Source of the DNA: Dyadobacter psychrotolerans
GTDB taxonomy: Bacteria; Bacteroidota; Bacteroidia; Cytophagales; Spirosomataceae
Assembly: GCF_004349265.1 (NCBI RefSeq)
Contig: NZ_SMFL01000006.1
Location: forward strand, 354,521-414,268
Length of the DNA: 59,748 nucleotides
Direction: 5' to 3'
Shown here: positions 26,853-34,996 of the stretch, in pieces
Layout of the letters: every line of letters starts with the position of its first letter
How positions within the stretch are numbered: position 1 is the first letter of the stretch
Made by a program: the position numbers and the translations under genes
Notes under the pieces: model-generated
Database searches by the model: none
What the model was told of the DNA's origin: nothing
The model's input: the letters and a program-made list of their open reading frames with translations, nothing else

Positions 26853-27422
26853 GTGAAAGGCAAGCTTATCATTTTTTCTGCACCTTCCGGATCTGGTAAA
26901 ACCACCATCGTACGGCATCTTTTAAAAAAACATCCTGACCTTCTGGCATTTTCTGTTTCCGCATCTACAAGGGAACGGCGTGATCATGAGATAGACGGAA
27001 AGGATTATTATTTCATACCTAAAAAGGAATTCAGGCAGAAAATTGCTGATAATGAATTTGCTGAATGGGAAGAAGTGTATGCCGGCAATTATTACGGTAC
27101 CTTCAAAACAGAAATTGAACGTTTGTGGAGTGAAGGAAAGCACGTCCTGTTTGATGTCGATGTAAAAGGAGGCTTAAAACTGAAAGAAATTTACCGGGAA
27201 AGTGCTTTGGCTGTATTTGTTAAAGTTTCCTCCGAACAGGAAATTATCCGTCGCCTTAGCGAAAGAGGTACAGAAACAGAAAAATCTTTGGAAACGCGTT
27301 TGGGTAAAGTCAGATATGAACTTAGCTTTGAAGACAAATTCGATGTTACGCTTGTAAATGATGATCTGGAAGAAACGCTGAAAAAGGCAGAAAAGATGGT
27401 ACTGGAATTTATCGCTTCCTGA
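26853..27422 (+). CDS. gmk: Guanylate kinase
   Basis: 189 residues; phosphorylates GMP to GDP with ATP. P-loop FSAPSGSGKTTIVRHLL, then FSVSASTRERRDHEIDGKDYYFI (GMP-binding) and HVLFDVDVKGG. Lid region RGTETEKSLETRL. GTG start at 26853; the protein begins KGKLIIFSAPSG as in homologues. Probably cotranscribed with the anti-sigma gene and nadD. Confidence 0.96.
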   Translation: MKGKLIIFSAPSGSGKTTIVRHLLKKHPDLLAFSVSASTRERRDHEIDGKDYYFIPKKEFRQKIADNEFAEWEEVYAGNYYGTFKTEIERLWSEGKHVLFDVDVKGGLKLKEIYRESALAVFVKVSSEQEIIRRLSERGTETEKSLETRLGKVRYELSFEDKFDVTLVNDDLEETLKKAEKMVLEFIAS

Positions 27423-27453
27423 CACAAACATTATTCTCTATAAAGCATTTGTA

Positions 27454-28026
27454 ATGAAAATAGGCCTGTTTTTTGGATCATTTAATCCCATCCACATTGG
27501 CCATCTGATCATTGCCAATACCATGGCCACAGCCACCGATCTTGAACAGGTTTGGTTTGTAGTCAGCCCGCAGAATCCCTTTAAAAAAAATAATAGTCTC
27601 CTCCACGAATTTGACCGCTACGATCTCGTGCAGCGTGCCATTGCTGACAATTCTCTTTTAAAAGTTACTGACGTCGAGTTTCACATGCCGAAACCGAGTT
27701 ACACCATTGATACGCTGATTCGTATACAGGAAAAATTTCCGCAGCATGAATTTAAGCTGATCATGGGAGAAGACAATTTGTCACAGTTTCCAAAATGGAA
27801 AAATCATGACAAAATTCTTGAGTACGTTGGTTTGTACGTTTACCCCCGCCCCGACTCCGCAGCACACAACTTCAAAGATCATCCTTCGGTACGTTTTGTG
27901 GAAGCTCCGTTGCTGGACATCTCTGCAACGTTTCTCAGGTCCTGCCTGAAAAAGGGAACATCCATACGTTATATGGTTCCGGAGGCTGTGGAGCAGATGA
28001 TCCGGATTAAGAAATTTTATTTGTAG
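27454..28026 (+). CDS. nadD: Nicotinate-nucleotide adenylyltransferase
   Basis: 190 residues; makes nicotinic acid adenine dinucleotide from NaMN and ATP in NAD synthesis. GLFFGSFNPIHIGHLIIAN carries the nucleotidyltransferase (H-x-G-H) motif; ISATFLRSCL is the C-terminal I-S-x-T-x-x-R motif; EDNLSQFPKWKNHD is typical. Follows gmk by 31 bases. A 33-base palindrome lies just after the stop. Confidence 0.96.
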   Translation: MKIGLFFGSFNPIHIGHLIIANTMATATDLEQVWFVVSPQNPFKKNNSLLHEFDRYDLVQRAIADNSLLKVTDVEFHMPKPSYTIDTLIRIQEKFPQHEFKLIMGEDNLSQFPKWKNHDKILEYVGLYVYPRPDSAAHNFKDHPSVRFVEAPLLDISATFLRSCLKKGTSIRYMVPEAVEQMIRIKKFYL

Positions 28027-28037
28027 ATTGTTTGTTT

Positions 28038-28070
28038 AGACTTTCCAAGTTTCCAAAACTTGGAAAGTCT
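28038..28070. repeat. 33-base palindrome, copy 1
   Basis: AGACTTTCCAAGTTT and AACTTGGAAAGTCT arms around a short loop. Its exact reverse complement, all 33 bases, is found at 35926-35958. It lies between convergent nadD and the SWIM gene, probably serving as a bidirectional RNA 3' end. Confidence 0.85.
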
Positions 28071-28134
28071 TGGGAAGCCTAACGTTCACCTCACCTTTTT
28101 CAATTCATCCAGCATCGCAGGCCTTCTTGGATAT

Positions 28135-29829
28135 TTAGCCCTGAACCTGGGCTGCTTCCAAAATCTTGTTTTTCCCTTCCGGCATCAGTTTGATGATTTT
28201 TTGCATATTGGAAGCAATTTGCGCATACCCCGAACGCGAGTCCGCCTTATCTCCGGCTAGCAGCAGTGCCGGAAAAAGTAAATCGATAAGTTTGGTTTGG
28301 TAATCTGCGGCCAGGTATTTCATATAATTCAGCAACACTTCCAGGCTTGGATATGCTTCCACGAGTTCATAAAGTTTGTACCAGTGTTTTTCCTGCACAT
28401 AAATAGGCGCAAGCCGGTTTAACAAAGCACTGTTTTTAGACCACCAATGATTGTTAAAATGTTTCTCCGCCTCCAATTCAACCTCATCAACTATTTTTTG
28501 AATTAAACTACCAAATTCCGCTTCCCATTCTTCCTTTGCGAAAGTCTTCTTCCACTTTTGGTAATACTCTTTTTCAAAACTACGGTCAAAGGCAAAAAGG
28601 AGGTTGAAATGTCTTTGCATGATTACATCGCCCTCCAGATCGGCAATTCGGAGAAGCGTTTTTTGCCATTCTGAAACCGTACCGGGATGCTGCCTTTTTT
28701 CAGCCAGAATTATTCCCTGGTAAATTAATTCTTTTGCTTCAGTGTACTCTTTTCTATTAATCGCTTCATTAACAACATTCCGCCTCACTTCAACGATATC
28801 CATATTTTGCCGGATCAGTTTTTCTGCTTCAGGCGTATTTCCTGTTTCTTGAAAAAACAGGATTGTTTGTTTGATAAAATATTCCGCCCTGTAATTGTCT
28901 GCCCATACTTCCGTTCGCTTTTTTACGGAACGATTGCTAAATGACAGAAATGCTTCTGGCCTGTTAAGTTGAACAGACAAATACCGGAATATCTCAAAAC
29001 AGTCCTCGCCAAAGTCCCCATAGTCAAAGTAGACATCGTTGCCGAGTTCTTTAGCCAGGAAATCATGCATGTTTCCTTTTAGCTCCCGTGCACAAAGCTC
29101 CGATTCGGCTATTGATCTCAATACAGAAATTGCATTTGAGATCGTATCGCCAATATCGCCATTGGAATCATCCGCATTGGGAATGACATCCTCCACCAAT
29201 TGTTTCAAAGCCACCCTTGCGATAATGGAAGCATCTTTAAAGTTTTGGTTTTCAAAAGCATCCTTCGCTTTATCCAGAAAATTATCAATCTTTCCTGATA
29301 AATCGCCAGCAGAATAGTAATCGACAAACCCTTGGCTCATAGAGGAGCGGATGGCTTTCTTTATCAATTCCGAGTATCTTTTTTCTAAATCTACCTTCTC
29401 ATCTTTATTGGCGAAATGAAGTTCAAACTGGTTTTTGAAACTTTTGTCGTTTCGTGCGTAAAGCTCTACAAACCCCTTCAGTTCAGAAACAGTGACTTTT
29501 TTCAGCAATTCGCTAAAAGACAAAGCCTGATCTTTCTTCTTTTTGGGTTTTAATTTAATGACTTTGATCCGATCTTTAAGTTCATAAAAAACAGCCACAA
29601 TATGTTTGCAAACATCCGCATCATGCGGACAATCACAGGAATATCCCTCTATTTCATCATTGTCAGTTAGTTCAACCTCCACCGAATACACCTCCGACCC
29701 TTCTACCTCCGCGCACCAGATTCCGTCCTCAGCTTCGTCAAGAATGCTGACGGCACCTTCATCAAAATATGCTTTTCCACGCTGGAGGATGGTAGTTGAG
29801 ATATGAGATTGGAAGTTTTTTAAGTTCAT
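28135..29829 (-). CDS. SWIM zinc-finger protein
   Basis: 564 residues from the ATG at 29829 (a TTG three codons upstream is possible). The SWIM zinc motif is at residues 65-76: C65-x-C67 ... C74-x-H76 (CDCPHDADVCKH). The N-terminus (NFQSHISTTILQRGKAYFDEGAV) is usual for SWIM proteins. The remainder is a long helical region, perhaps TPR-like, rich in Glu and Lys, without known catalytic motifs. SWIM domains bind DNA or protein and often go with SNF2 helicases; none is adjacent here. Function unknown. Confidence 0.85.
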   Translation of the reverse strand: MNLKNFQSHISTTILQRGKAYFDEGAVSILDEAEDGIWCAEVEGSEVYSVEVELTDNDEIEGYSCDCPHDADVCKHIVAVFYELKDRIKVIKLKPKKKKDQALSFSELLKKVTVSELKGFVELYARNDKSFKNQFELHFANKDEKVDLEKRYSELIKKAIRSSMSQGFVDYYSAGDLSGKIDNFLDKAKDAFENQNFKDASIIARVALKQLVEDVIPNADDSNGDIGDTISNAISVLRSIAESELCARELKGNMHDFLAKELGNDVYFDYGDFGEDCFEIFRYLSVQLNRPEAFLSFSNRSVKKRTEVWADNYRAEYFIKQTILFFQETGNTPEAEKLIRQNMDIVEVRRNVVNEAINRKEYTEAKELIYQGIILAEKRQHPGTVSEWQKTLLRIADLEGDVIMQRHFNLLFAFDRSFEKEYYQKWKKTFAKEEWEAEFGSLIQKIVDEVELEAEKHFNNHWWSKNSALLNRLAPIYVQEKHWYKLYELVEAYPSLEVLLNYMKYLAADYQTKLIDLLFPALLLAGDKADSRSGYAQIASNMQKIIKLMPEGKNKILEAAQVQG

Positions 29830-29906
29830 AGATGCCAAAGGCTATTTTGATTGTTCAAATTTAATGGGATGGAAATGATATTCAAAACCGTTTACATTGG
29901 ATTGGA

Positions 29907-30090
29907 GGCTCCGATGGAGCCACGTTTTTTTTGACCTGATTATTTTTCTATAAACAGGAAGTTCCTAACGGAACTTTGGCTGCCAGGAAGACAGGTTGGA
30001 TGCGTCGGGATTTGGCTTTTAAATAACTCTGTAAGAGTTTCCTGTTTATAGCCATAATAAGCGGAGATAGGTTTTGGCTCCGTAGGTAGC
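29907..30090. repeat. Cassette of four mini-hairpins in a gene-free spacer
   Basis: Four short hairpins: GGCTCCGATGGAGCC (29907-29921), AGTTCCTAACGGAACT (29960-29975), AACTCTGTAAGAGTT (30025-30039) and GGCTCCGTAGGTAGCC (from 30075). The middle pair is enclosed by a perfect 13-base inverted repeat, CTATAAACAGGAA (29948-29960) and TTCCTGTTTATAG (30039-30051). No ORF. It lies between convergent-free ends of two minus-strand genes. Confidence 0.7.
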
Positions 30091-30133
30091 CTCTTGGTTA
30101 CGTTAAAAGGCGGTTGACTTTGTTGCCGGCTAG

Positions 30134-31195
30134 TCAGTTTTCCATTGGCAATAATCTCGACTTTTTAGTTATTTCTGGGTAGCCGTATATGCGTTTTTGA
30201 GTTTGTGTATCCTCAATATTATCAGTAGTGTCTTTGAATATTCTGAGCCTTGCTTTCAGTAGGTTACGTACATCCTTTCGGAAAACAAATCGGAAGTCCA
30301 TGTTGTCTTCTACTGTCAAATTTAAAGCTCCAGTTGAATTGTTGTACTTGAAGAAATTGAACGAGTTTTGTGGGTTCATATACCAATAGTTGGTGATCAG
30401 ACTTCTACCGTGTTCTCTATAAAATTTCCCTTGGTTGGACTCATCGACAATAAGCTTAACTAAATTTATTTTAATGTCTCGAATCCCATGAAAGTTTCTT
30501 AGTTGATCTTTTATGGTATTTCCATAATCTTCTATATCAATGCTTTGCCGCGGGTTTGCTAGCTCTGAAATTATCAAAATTTCAATCTGAGTTTTAAGCA
30601 AATTCCTGAATCTAAGCTGTTTCAATATCTCAAAGAGATTACTTCTGAAACTTCTTTTATCTTGCAGGATATACCTGTCGCAAATAATGATTGAATTAAT
30701 TGGATGAGGGAATTTTTGTAAATAATTCCAACTGTCAAAACGGGGGGAACATTCTGGTTCATTAGTAATTGGCAGGCAAAGATCCTCTCTTTCCGCTGAA
30801 AAATATTTCCAATCCCTCAAAAGGAGGGTTGAATTGAAATACAGCAAGCCAAAGTTTCTTCTTAAATCATTGATATCATCCCGCTCTAAAAAGAAAAGCT
30901 TGTATCCGGTAGTATTTGAGTAAAAATTATCGAGCGTTACCTGCTGATTTAAGTTCGGTAATGAGTTTGTATTAAGCGTTCCACTGGATACAATGTTATT
31001 CGAAATTCTTGATGTTTTTCTTTTTGATGAAATTTCTTCAATTGGTAGGTCGGTGAAAATTTCAACTTCTCCTCCATGAAATTTTTTGCAGAACCTTAAA
31101 AAGTCTTGAAAATGAATGTCGTCATTGTCAAGCTCGTTATCAATCGCGTCAATAAACTTCTCGTCAAAATAAACCTCGAACCGTACATTAGCCAT
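30134..31195 (-). CDS. Unknown protein downstream of AAA ATPase (H-x-R..TNY)
   Basis: 353 residues, soluble, not recognised. The N-terminal ~50 residues are acidic (FEVYFDEKFIDAIDNELDNDD), then comes a basic Ser/Asn-rich linker. The C-terminal half alternates strand and helix: SIIICDRYILQD (~169-179), IEILIISELANP (~204-215), IKINLVKLIVDE (~241-252) and REHGRSLITNYW (260-271) with H262, R264 and T268-N269-Y270. The H-x-R-x-L-I-T-N-Y block recalls PLD-like or nuclease-type effectors beside ATPases, but this is a guess. It starts 3 bases after the ATPase stop, so it should be cotranscribed and act with it. Confidence 0.75.
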   Translation of the reverse strand: MANVRFEVYFDEKFIDAIDNELDNDDIHFQDFLRFCKKFHGGEVEIFTDLPIEEISSKRKTSRISNNIVSSGTLNTNSLPNLNQQVTLDNFYSNTTGYKLFFLERDDINDLRRNFGLLYFNSTLLLRDWKYFSAEREDLCLPITNEPECSPRFDSWNYLQKFPHPINSIIICDRYILQDKRSFRSNLFEILKQLRFRNLLKTQIEILIISELANPRQSIDIEDYGNTIKDQLRNFHGIRDIKINLVKLIVDESNQGKFYREHGRSLITNYWYMNPQNSFNFFKYNNSTGALNLTVEDNMDFRFVFRKDVRNLLKARLRIFKDTTDNIEDTQTQKRIYGYPEITKKSRLLPMEN

Positions 31196-31198
31196 ACC

Positions 31199-32899
31199 TC
31201 AATTATTACGGTTTTTAGCATTCTTCAAACGTATCAATTCCAATTCCCAATTAGCAGCCTCATCAAAGAAACCCGGCCCGAAATCGTCGGATAAACTTCC
31301 ATCTTCCAATATCTCTATTTTTTTTACTTGTTTTTCTCCTTTGGGTACATTGTTTGGGTCGTGGAAGTAATAGATGACGCTATCACTTGGCTTGACCTGC
31401 TTTTTGGCTGTTAGGTATTGGAGCTTACGAATAAGATATTCGCTGTGTGTTTCGACGATGAATTGGATATTGAATGTTTCAGCCGCTTCACAAATCATGT
31501 CTGCTAGCATACTTTGATATCTTGGATGAAGATTTGCTTCTGGTTCTTCTAAGATAATGATATAGCTGCTTCTTAGCCTACTTAGTAGACCGGTTTCTGC
31601 TATCGACAATATTCTTATTATTATCGCAATTATCTGTGTCATTCCAAAGCCTGTATCTACATGTGATAATCCATTTACAGAATACGAATTTGCATCCAGT
31701 TGATCATTTTTATTCAGGGATATGTTTTTTATCCCGAAATTTGCGAACCACTTATCGTAAAATCTGTTTTGAGCAGTCTCTTCACTGATAATTTTAGATT
31801 CTTGATATTTTTCAAAATATTGTTTAAACAAGGTGTTAAGGATGTGATTATCCTTTGATCGATAAGAGCGCTCATTTGAGCCTTTTATGGAAGGTAGATA
31901 GTTTAAGTTGTTAAAGCTCGGTAAGGAAAAATCAATTGTCGATTTGTTTATAGGAGTAGTAAAAATGACACTTAGAGCATTACTAAAATATTCTATTTTA
32001 GTAAGAACTTCATTGGAGAAAGGGAAGTCAATATCTTTGTAAAAGCTAGTTTTTTTGTCATTTTCATATAGTAAAAAACCAAATTGAAAACCTATGTTAT
32101 GGCTAATTTTTGTAATAAATGATTGCTTATCAATTTCTTGTGGATATTGAAAATCTTCTTCTGCCTCATTGTCATAAAATGTATTTTCCTGAACAAACGG
32201 CCCATTTTCTTCATAGAATTGTTAAAATCAATTTTGTTATTGTTCCATTGTAAATTTGAAAATGTGTGGATAAACTCGTCTAATTTTTTGTAAATCCGGA
32301 AAATAATACCGAAGCATGACCTGATGAGAGTTCATCTGATATTAATACTTCAATTTCTATCTTTAAGTTTTTGCAAAATTCTAATAGAAGTGGCAAGTCG
32401 CAATAAAGTGATAAATTGCGGATTTTGGTAATGCCAAGAATTTTTTGACATTAGAGTTTAAAATTTCTATGTAATCTTGGAATCGTAGGACTGTATCATC
32501 TTTTTTATCTTTATATATCCCTAAAACTCTTTCTCTAACAATCTGGTTAATCTTTAAAAATAATTGATTGTTGCTAAAAGTATTATCAATTGGAAGACAA
32601 TAGGATATATAAGGACTTTCTGAATCTAAATTTATAGTATTTTTAGCACTACTGAGATTATGATCTTCGCCATCATAATTAAAACTGAAAGTATCGGTAA
32701 TGGGACGGGTGATAACTTTTCCCGTAAATTGGACGTCCTTTTTTAAATTATCCTTCATCAACATTAAAGCCTTATTCAAAGAGCTCTTTCCCGAACTATT
32801 CGGTCCGGTTAAAATGGTGATAGGGGCGAAATCGAACCAGGTATAATCTTTAAAAACGCGGAAATTTTCAAGGCCGAAGCCTTTAAGGTGGGTTTGCAT
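31199..32899 (-). pseudogene. AAA ATPase (DUF3696-like), broken by three frameshifts
   Basis: The gene reads as one ~567-residue ATPase only if one base is added at each of three sites: an A6 run at 32441-32446 (plus-strand T6), another A6 at 32284-32289, and a point near 32220-32226. The N-terminal piece has GLENFRVFKDYTWFDFAPI and Walker A GPNSSGKS (residues 32-39). The rejoined middle reads on smoothly (KIRNLSLYCD.., LISDELSSGHASV.., FYEENGPFVQEN..). The C-terminal piece has the DUF3696-type Walker B ILEEPEANLHPR and VETHSEYLIRKL. Such ATPases drive several anti-phage systems. It follows the DUF5615 stop by 2 bases. Very AT-rich. Natural decay or homopolymer sequencing error. Confidence 0.88.
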
Positions 32900-32901
32900 G
32901 G

Positions 32902-33237
32902 TTAAAATATTTCCAGAAGCCCGTAAACTTCTGATTGGTAAAATTGTGTAATGTCAGGTAATTTGTTCAGCAGTAGTTCGGAAACGTATCGGGTTGACGA
33001 GTTTCCTGTTCTGAGTAAAATCACTTTTGGAGGAAATCCATTAACATTTGCCAAATCCTGAAAATCCTCATCAAATGTTACGATCAGGAAGTTATGGGCT
33101 TTTGCAAAATTCCATATTTCGCGATCGGATGGTGGTCTATTTAATCCGGTTTGGCTTACATGAATACTTCCAGGCACAGAGTCGCTTATCTGCTTGACAA
33201 TGCGATACGAAATGTTTTCATCAAACAAGAATTTCAT
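32902..33237 (-). CDS. DUF5615 PIN-like putative toxin
   Basis: 111 residues. MKFLFDENISYRIVKQI with D6-E7, SDREIWNFAKAHNFLIVTFDEDFQDL and PPKVILLRTGN are the acidic and hydrophobic motifs of DUF5615, a PIN-like fold whose acidic residues are thought to bind metal for RNA cleavage. It is paired with the upstream DUF433 gene by a 4-base ATGA overlap, the usual toxin-antitoxin layout. Unusually, the ATPase gene begins 2 bases after its stop. Toxin activity is inferred from the family, not shown. Confidence 0.88.
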   Translation of the reverse strand: MKFLFDENISYRIVKQISDSVPGSIHVSQTGLNRPPSDREIWNFAKAHNFLIVTFDEDFQDLANVNGFPPKVILLRTGNSSTRYVSELLLNKLPDITQFYQSEVYGLLEIF

Positions 33238-33467
33238 ACAGCCGTTATCAAAATCTTCGTATTCTCCTCCCTGTTAGCTGCAAACGCCAATGCAGCCAGA
33301 ATATCAGCCCGTGACAATTCCGGGAAATCTTCCAGGATTTCATCATAGCTCATATCGCTCGCCAACCATCCCAAAATATCCCATACCGTTATTCTGGTGC
33401 CGGTAATACATGGTTTCCCAAACCTTATTTCCGGATTCAAGCTGATTCGTTCCTGCCAGTTTTGCAT
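33234..33467 (-). CDS. DUF433 putative antitoxin
   Basis: 77 residues. RISLNPEIRFGKPCITGTRITVWDILGWLASDMSYDEILEDFPELSRADILAAL is the complete DUF433 pattern (x-P-x-I-x-x-G-K-P-x-I-x-G-T-R-I, then a winged-helix-like part). These are DNA-binding antitoxins of DUF5615 toxins, expected to repress their own promoter in the 49-base gap before the helicase gene. Overlaps the toxin by 4 bases. First gene of the four-gene operon. Confidence 0.9.
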   Translation of the reverse strand: MQNWQERISLNPEIRFGKPCITGTRITVWDILGWLASDMSYDEILEDFPELSRADILAALAFAANREENTKILITAV

Positions 33468-33516
33468 AGTAATGGTTCATTTTATCAAATATACAAATTT
33501 TCATAAGCATCGGTTT

Positions 33517-34887
33517 TCACCTCTGCCACCAGTCGCTTCCCTGCTCCCAGCTCGTTACAGTTTCCCTTGCGCGGGTCACGGCGGTGTAGGCATACCGATA
33601 GTCATTTTCAGGGAACCAGGGATGCAGCAATACGTGGTTACATTCTCCGCCTTGCGCTTTGTTTCCCGTGAGTCCGTGTCCATAGCGCAGGCGCATGGCT
33701 CCCATGTAAGCATCATTGGCGGGATGTGGATTGGCGCGATAATCATGGTTTTTAGCCATGCGGTCGTGTTTCAGGTTTTTAAGCATTTCGCCGGGAATGG
33801 AGCCGTTGTCGGTGCGCAGGGTATCAAGTAATATTTTCGTGGTGATCAGCAACGGTTGGTGATCGGGACCACGGAATTCGATTTTTGCGGTTACAAATTC
33901 AAGGTCGACACGCTTTTCTACCGCATCACAAATTTCACGCACCAAACCGGTTTCGCCTTTTACGATCAGATGCTGATTGCCAATCCAGTTTTCGTTCAGC
34001 ACCACCTGGTCGCCAATAGCGAGTGTGCCTGTCAAACCCATATGGTCACGCACGATTTCGTTGAATTTCTGTACGTTTTTGTTCGCACAACCAATCATAA
34101 CTACATTGTCCGGCCGGTTTGTGTCGTACAGATTCAGGTAGCGGGTTACTCCGGCGGTGTAATTGCCTAGCCGGTTCACAGCGATTTTTCCCAATGCGCG
34201 TCCATCATCGCTCTTTCTGCGGATATCGTGCGCCAGTGCCACAATCGGCGATTGGCCGGTTTGGCGTTTTACCTCATTTAGTTCGGCTTGCTGTCCTGTT
34301 AACCGATATTTTTTCAGAAAGTAGCTGAGATTGAGTGCAACCGATTCTGCTTCATTTACCGGAGCGAGTTGGTATTTGTCGCCTATGAAAACGATTTTAT
34401 TATGCGCATTTCCCTGTTTGACAAATGTCAACAGGTCAAAGAGCATGGAATTGGGCGTGATGAAACTGCCACCATTATTTTGTGCATCGCTGATCATAGA
34501 AGCCTCATCCACTATGAAAATGCTGTAAGCATCCTGTGTATTTGCCCGGCGATCCATCACAACGCGTTCGTCTTCGGTTGGGATTACCTTGTAAGTCGTA
34601 TGGTGAACAGTATACGCAAGACTACGGGTTTTGTAGCGCAACACTTTTGCCGCCCGTCCGGTTGGCGCAGTGAGGTAGCAGCTGATTTCCAGTTTTTCAA
34701 GATAATCTACAACGGCTTTCACCAGTGAAGTCTTTCCGGTGCCGGCCGCTCCACGCAGAATGAAAACATCTTCCCCGTTTTCCCTGTCAAAAAATTCTTC
34801 CAGTTTGTAGAGAGCTTGCGCCTGCTCACGGGTAGCTTCAAAAGAAAGAAAATCAAAAATGGTAAAGGAGGTATTTGTCGTCATCAT
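33517..34887 (-). CDS. SF1 RecD/Pif1-like DNA helicase
   Basis: 456 residues. Walker A FILRGAAGTGKTSLVKAV (~residues 43-60), motif Ia LTAPTGRAAKVL, Walker B IFIVDEASMISD, motif III VFIGDKYQLAPV, and C-terminal motif VI RYAYTAVTRARETV with the UvrD_C_2-type GHGLTGNKAQGGE. A short stand-alone RecD-like helicase, not part of a RecBCD complex. It starts MMTTNTS, divergent from the WYL regulator across 109 bases; its stop is 49 bases from the DUF433 gene on the same strand. Role in repair or replication is likely, not shown. Confidence 0.92.
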   Translation of the reverse strand: MMTTNTSFTIFDFLSFEATREQAQALYKLEEFFDRENGEDVFILRGAAGTGKTSLVKAVVDYLEKLEISCYLTAPTGRAAKVLRYKTRSLAYTVHHTTYKVIPTEDERVVMDRRANTQDAYSIFIVDEASMISDAQNNGGSFITPNSMLFDLLTFVKQGNAHNKIVFIGDKYQLAPVNEAESVALNLSYFLKKYRLTGQQAELNEVKRQTGQSPIVALAHDIRRKSDDGRALGKIAVNRLGNYTAGVTRYLNLYDTNRPDNVVMIGCANKNVQKFNEIVRDHMGLTGTLAIGDQVVLNENWIGNQHLIVKGETGLVREICDAVEKRVDLEFVTAKIEFRGPDHQPLLITTKILLDTLRTDNGSIPGEMLKNLKHDRMAKNHDYRANPHPANDAYMGAMRLRYGHGLTGNKAQGGECNHVLLHPWFPENDYRYAYTAVTRARETVTSWEQGSDWWQR

Positions 34888-34996
34888 AGACGTTGTGTTG
34901 TTTTAACCATGACAAAAGTAAGCTGGTGTTTAAAGGATTAAAAATATCATATACGGTTTTATTGCCGTTGATGTACCTTTATGAAAAAATAGTTTT

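Noticed and set aside
28060..28260. Short plus-strand frame after nadD
   Set aside because: It overlaps the 33-base palindrome and the C-terminus of the SWIM gene and has no features of its own.
32220..32446. Programmed ribosomal frameshifting or polymerase slippage as the explanation of the ATPase breaks
   Set aside because: Three events would be needed and the third site is not a slippery run; decay or sequencing error is simpler, though the two A6 runs deserve checking.
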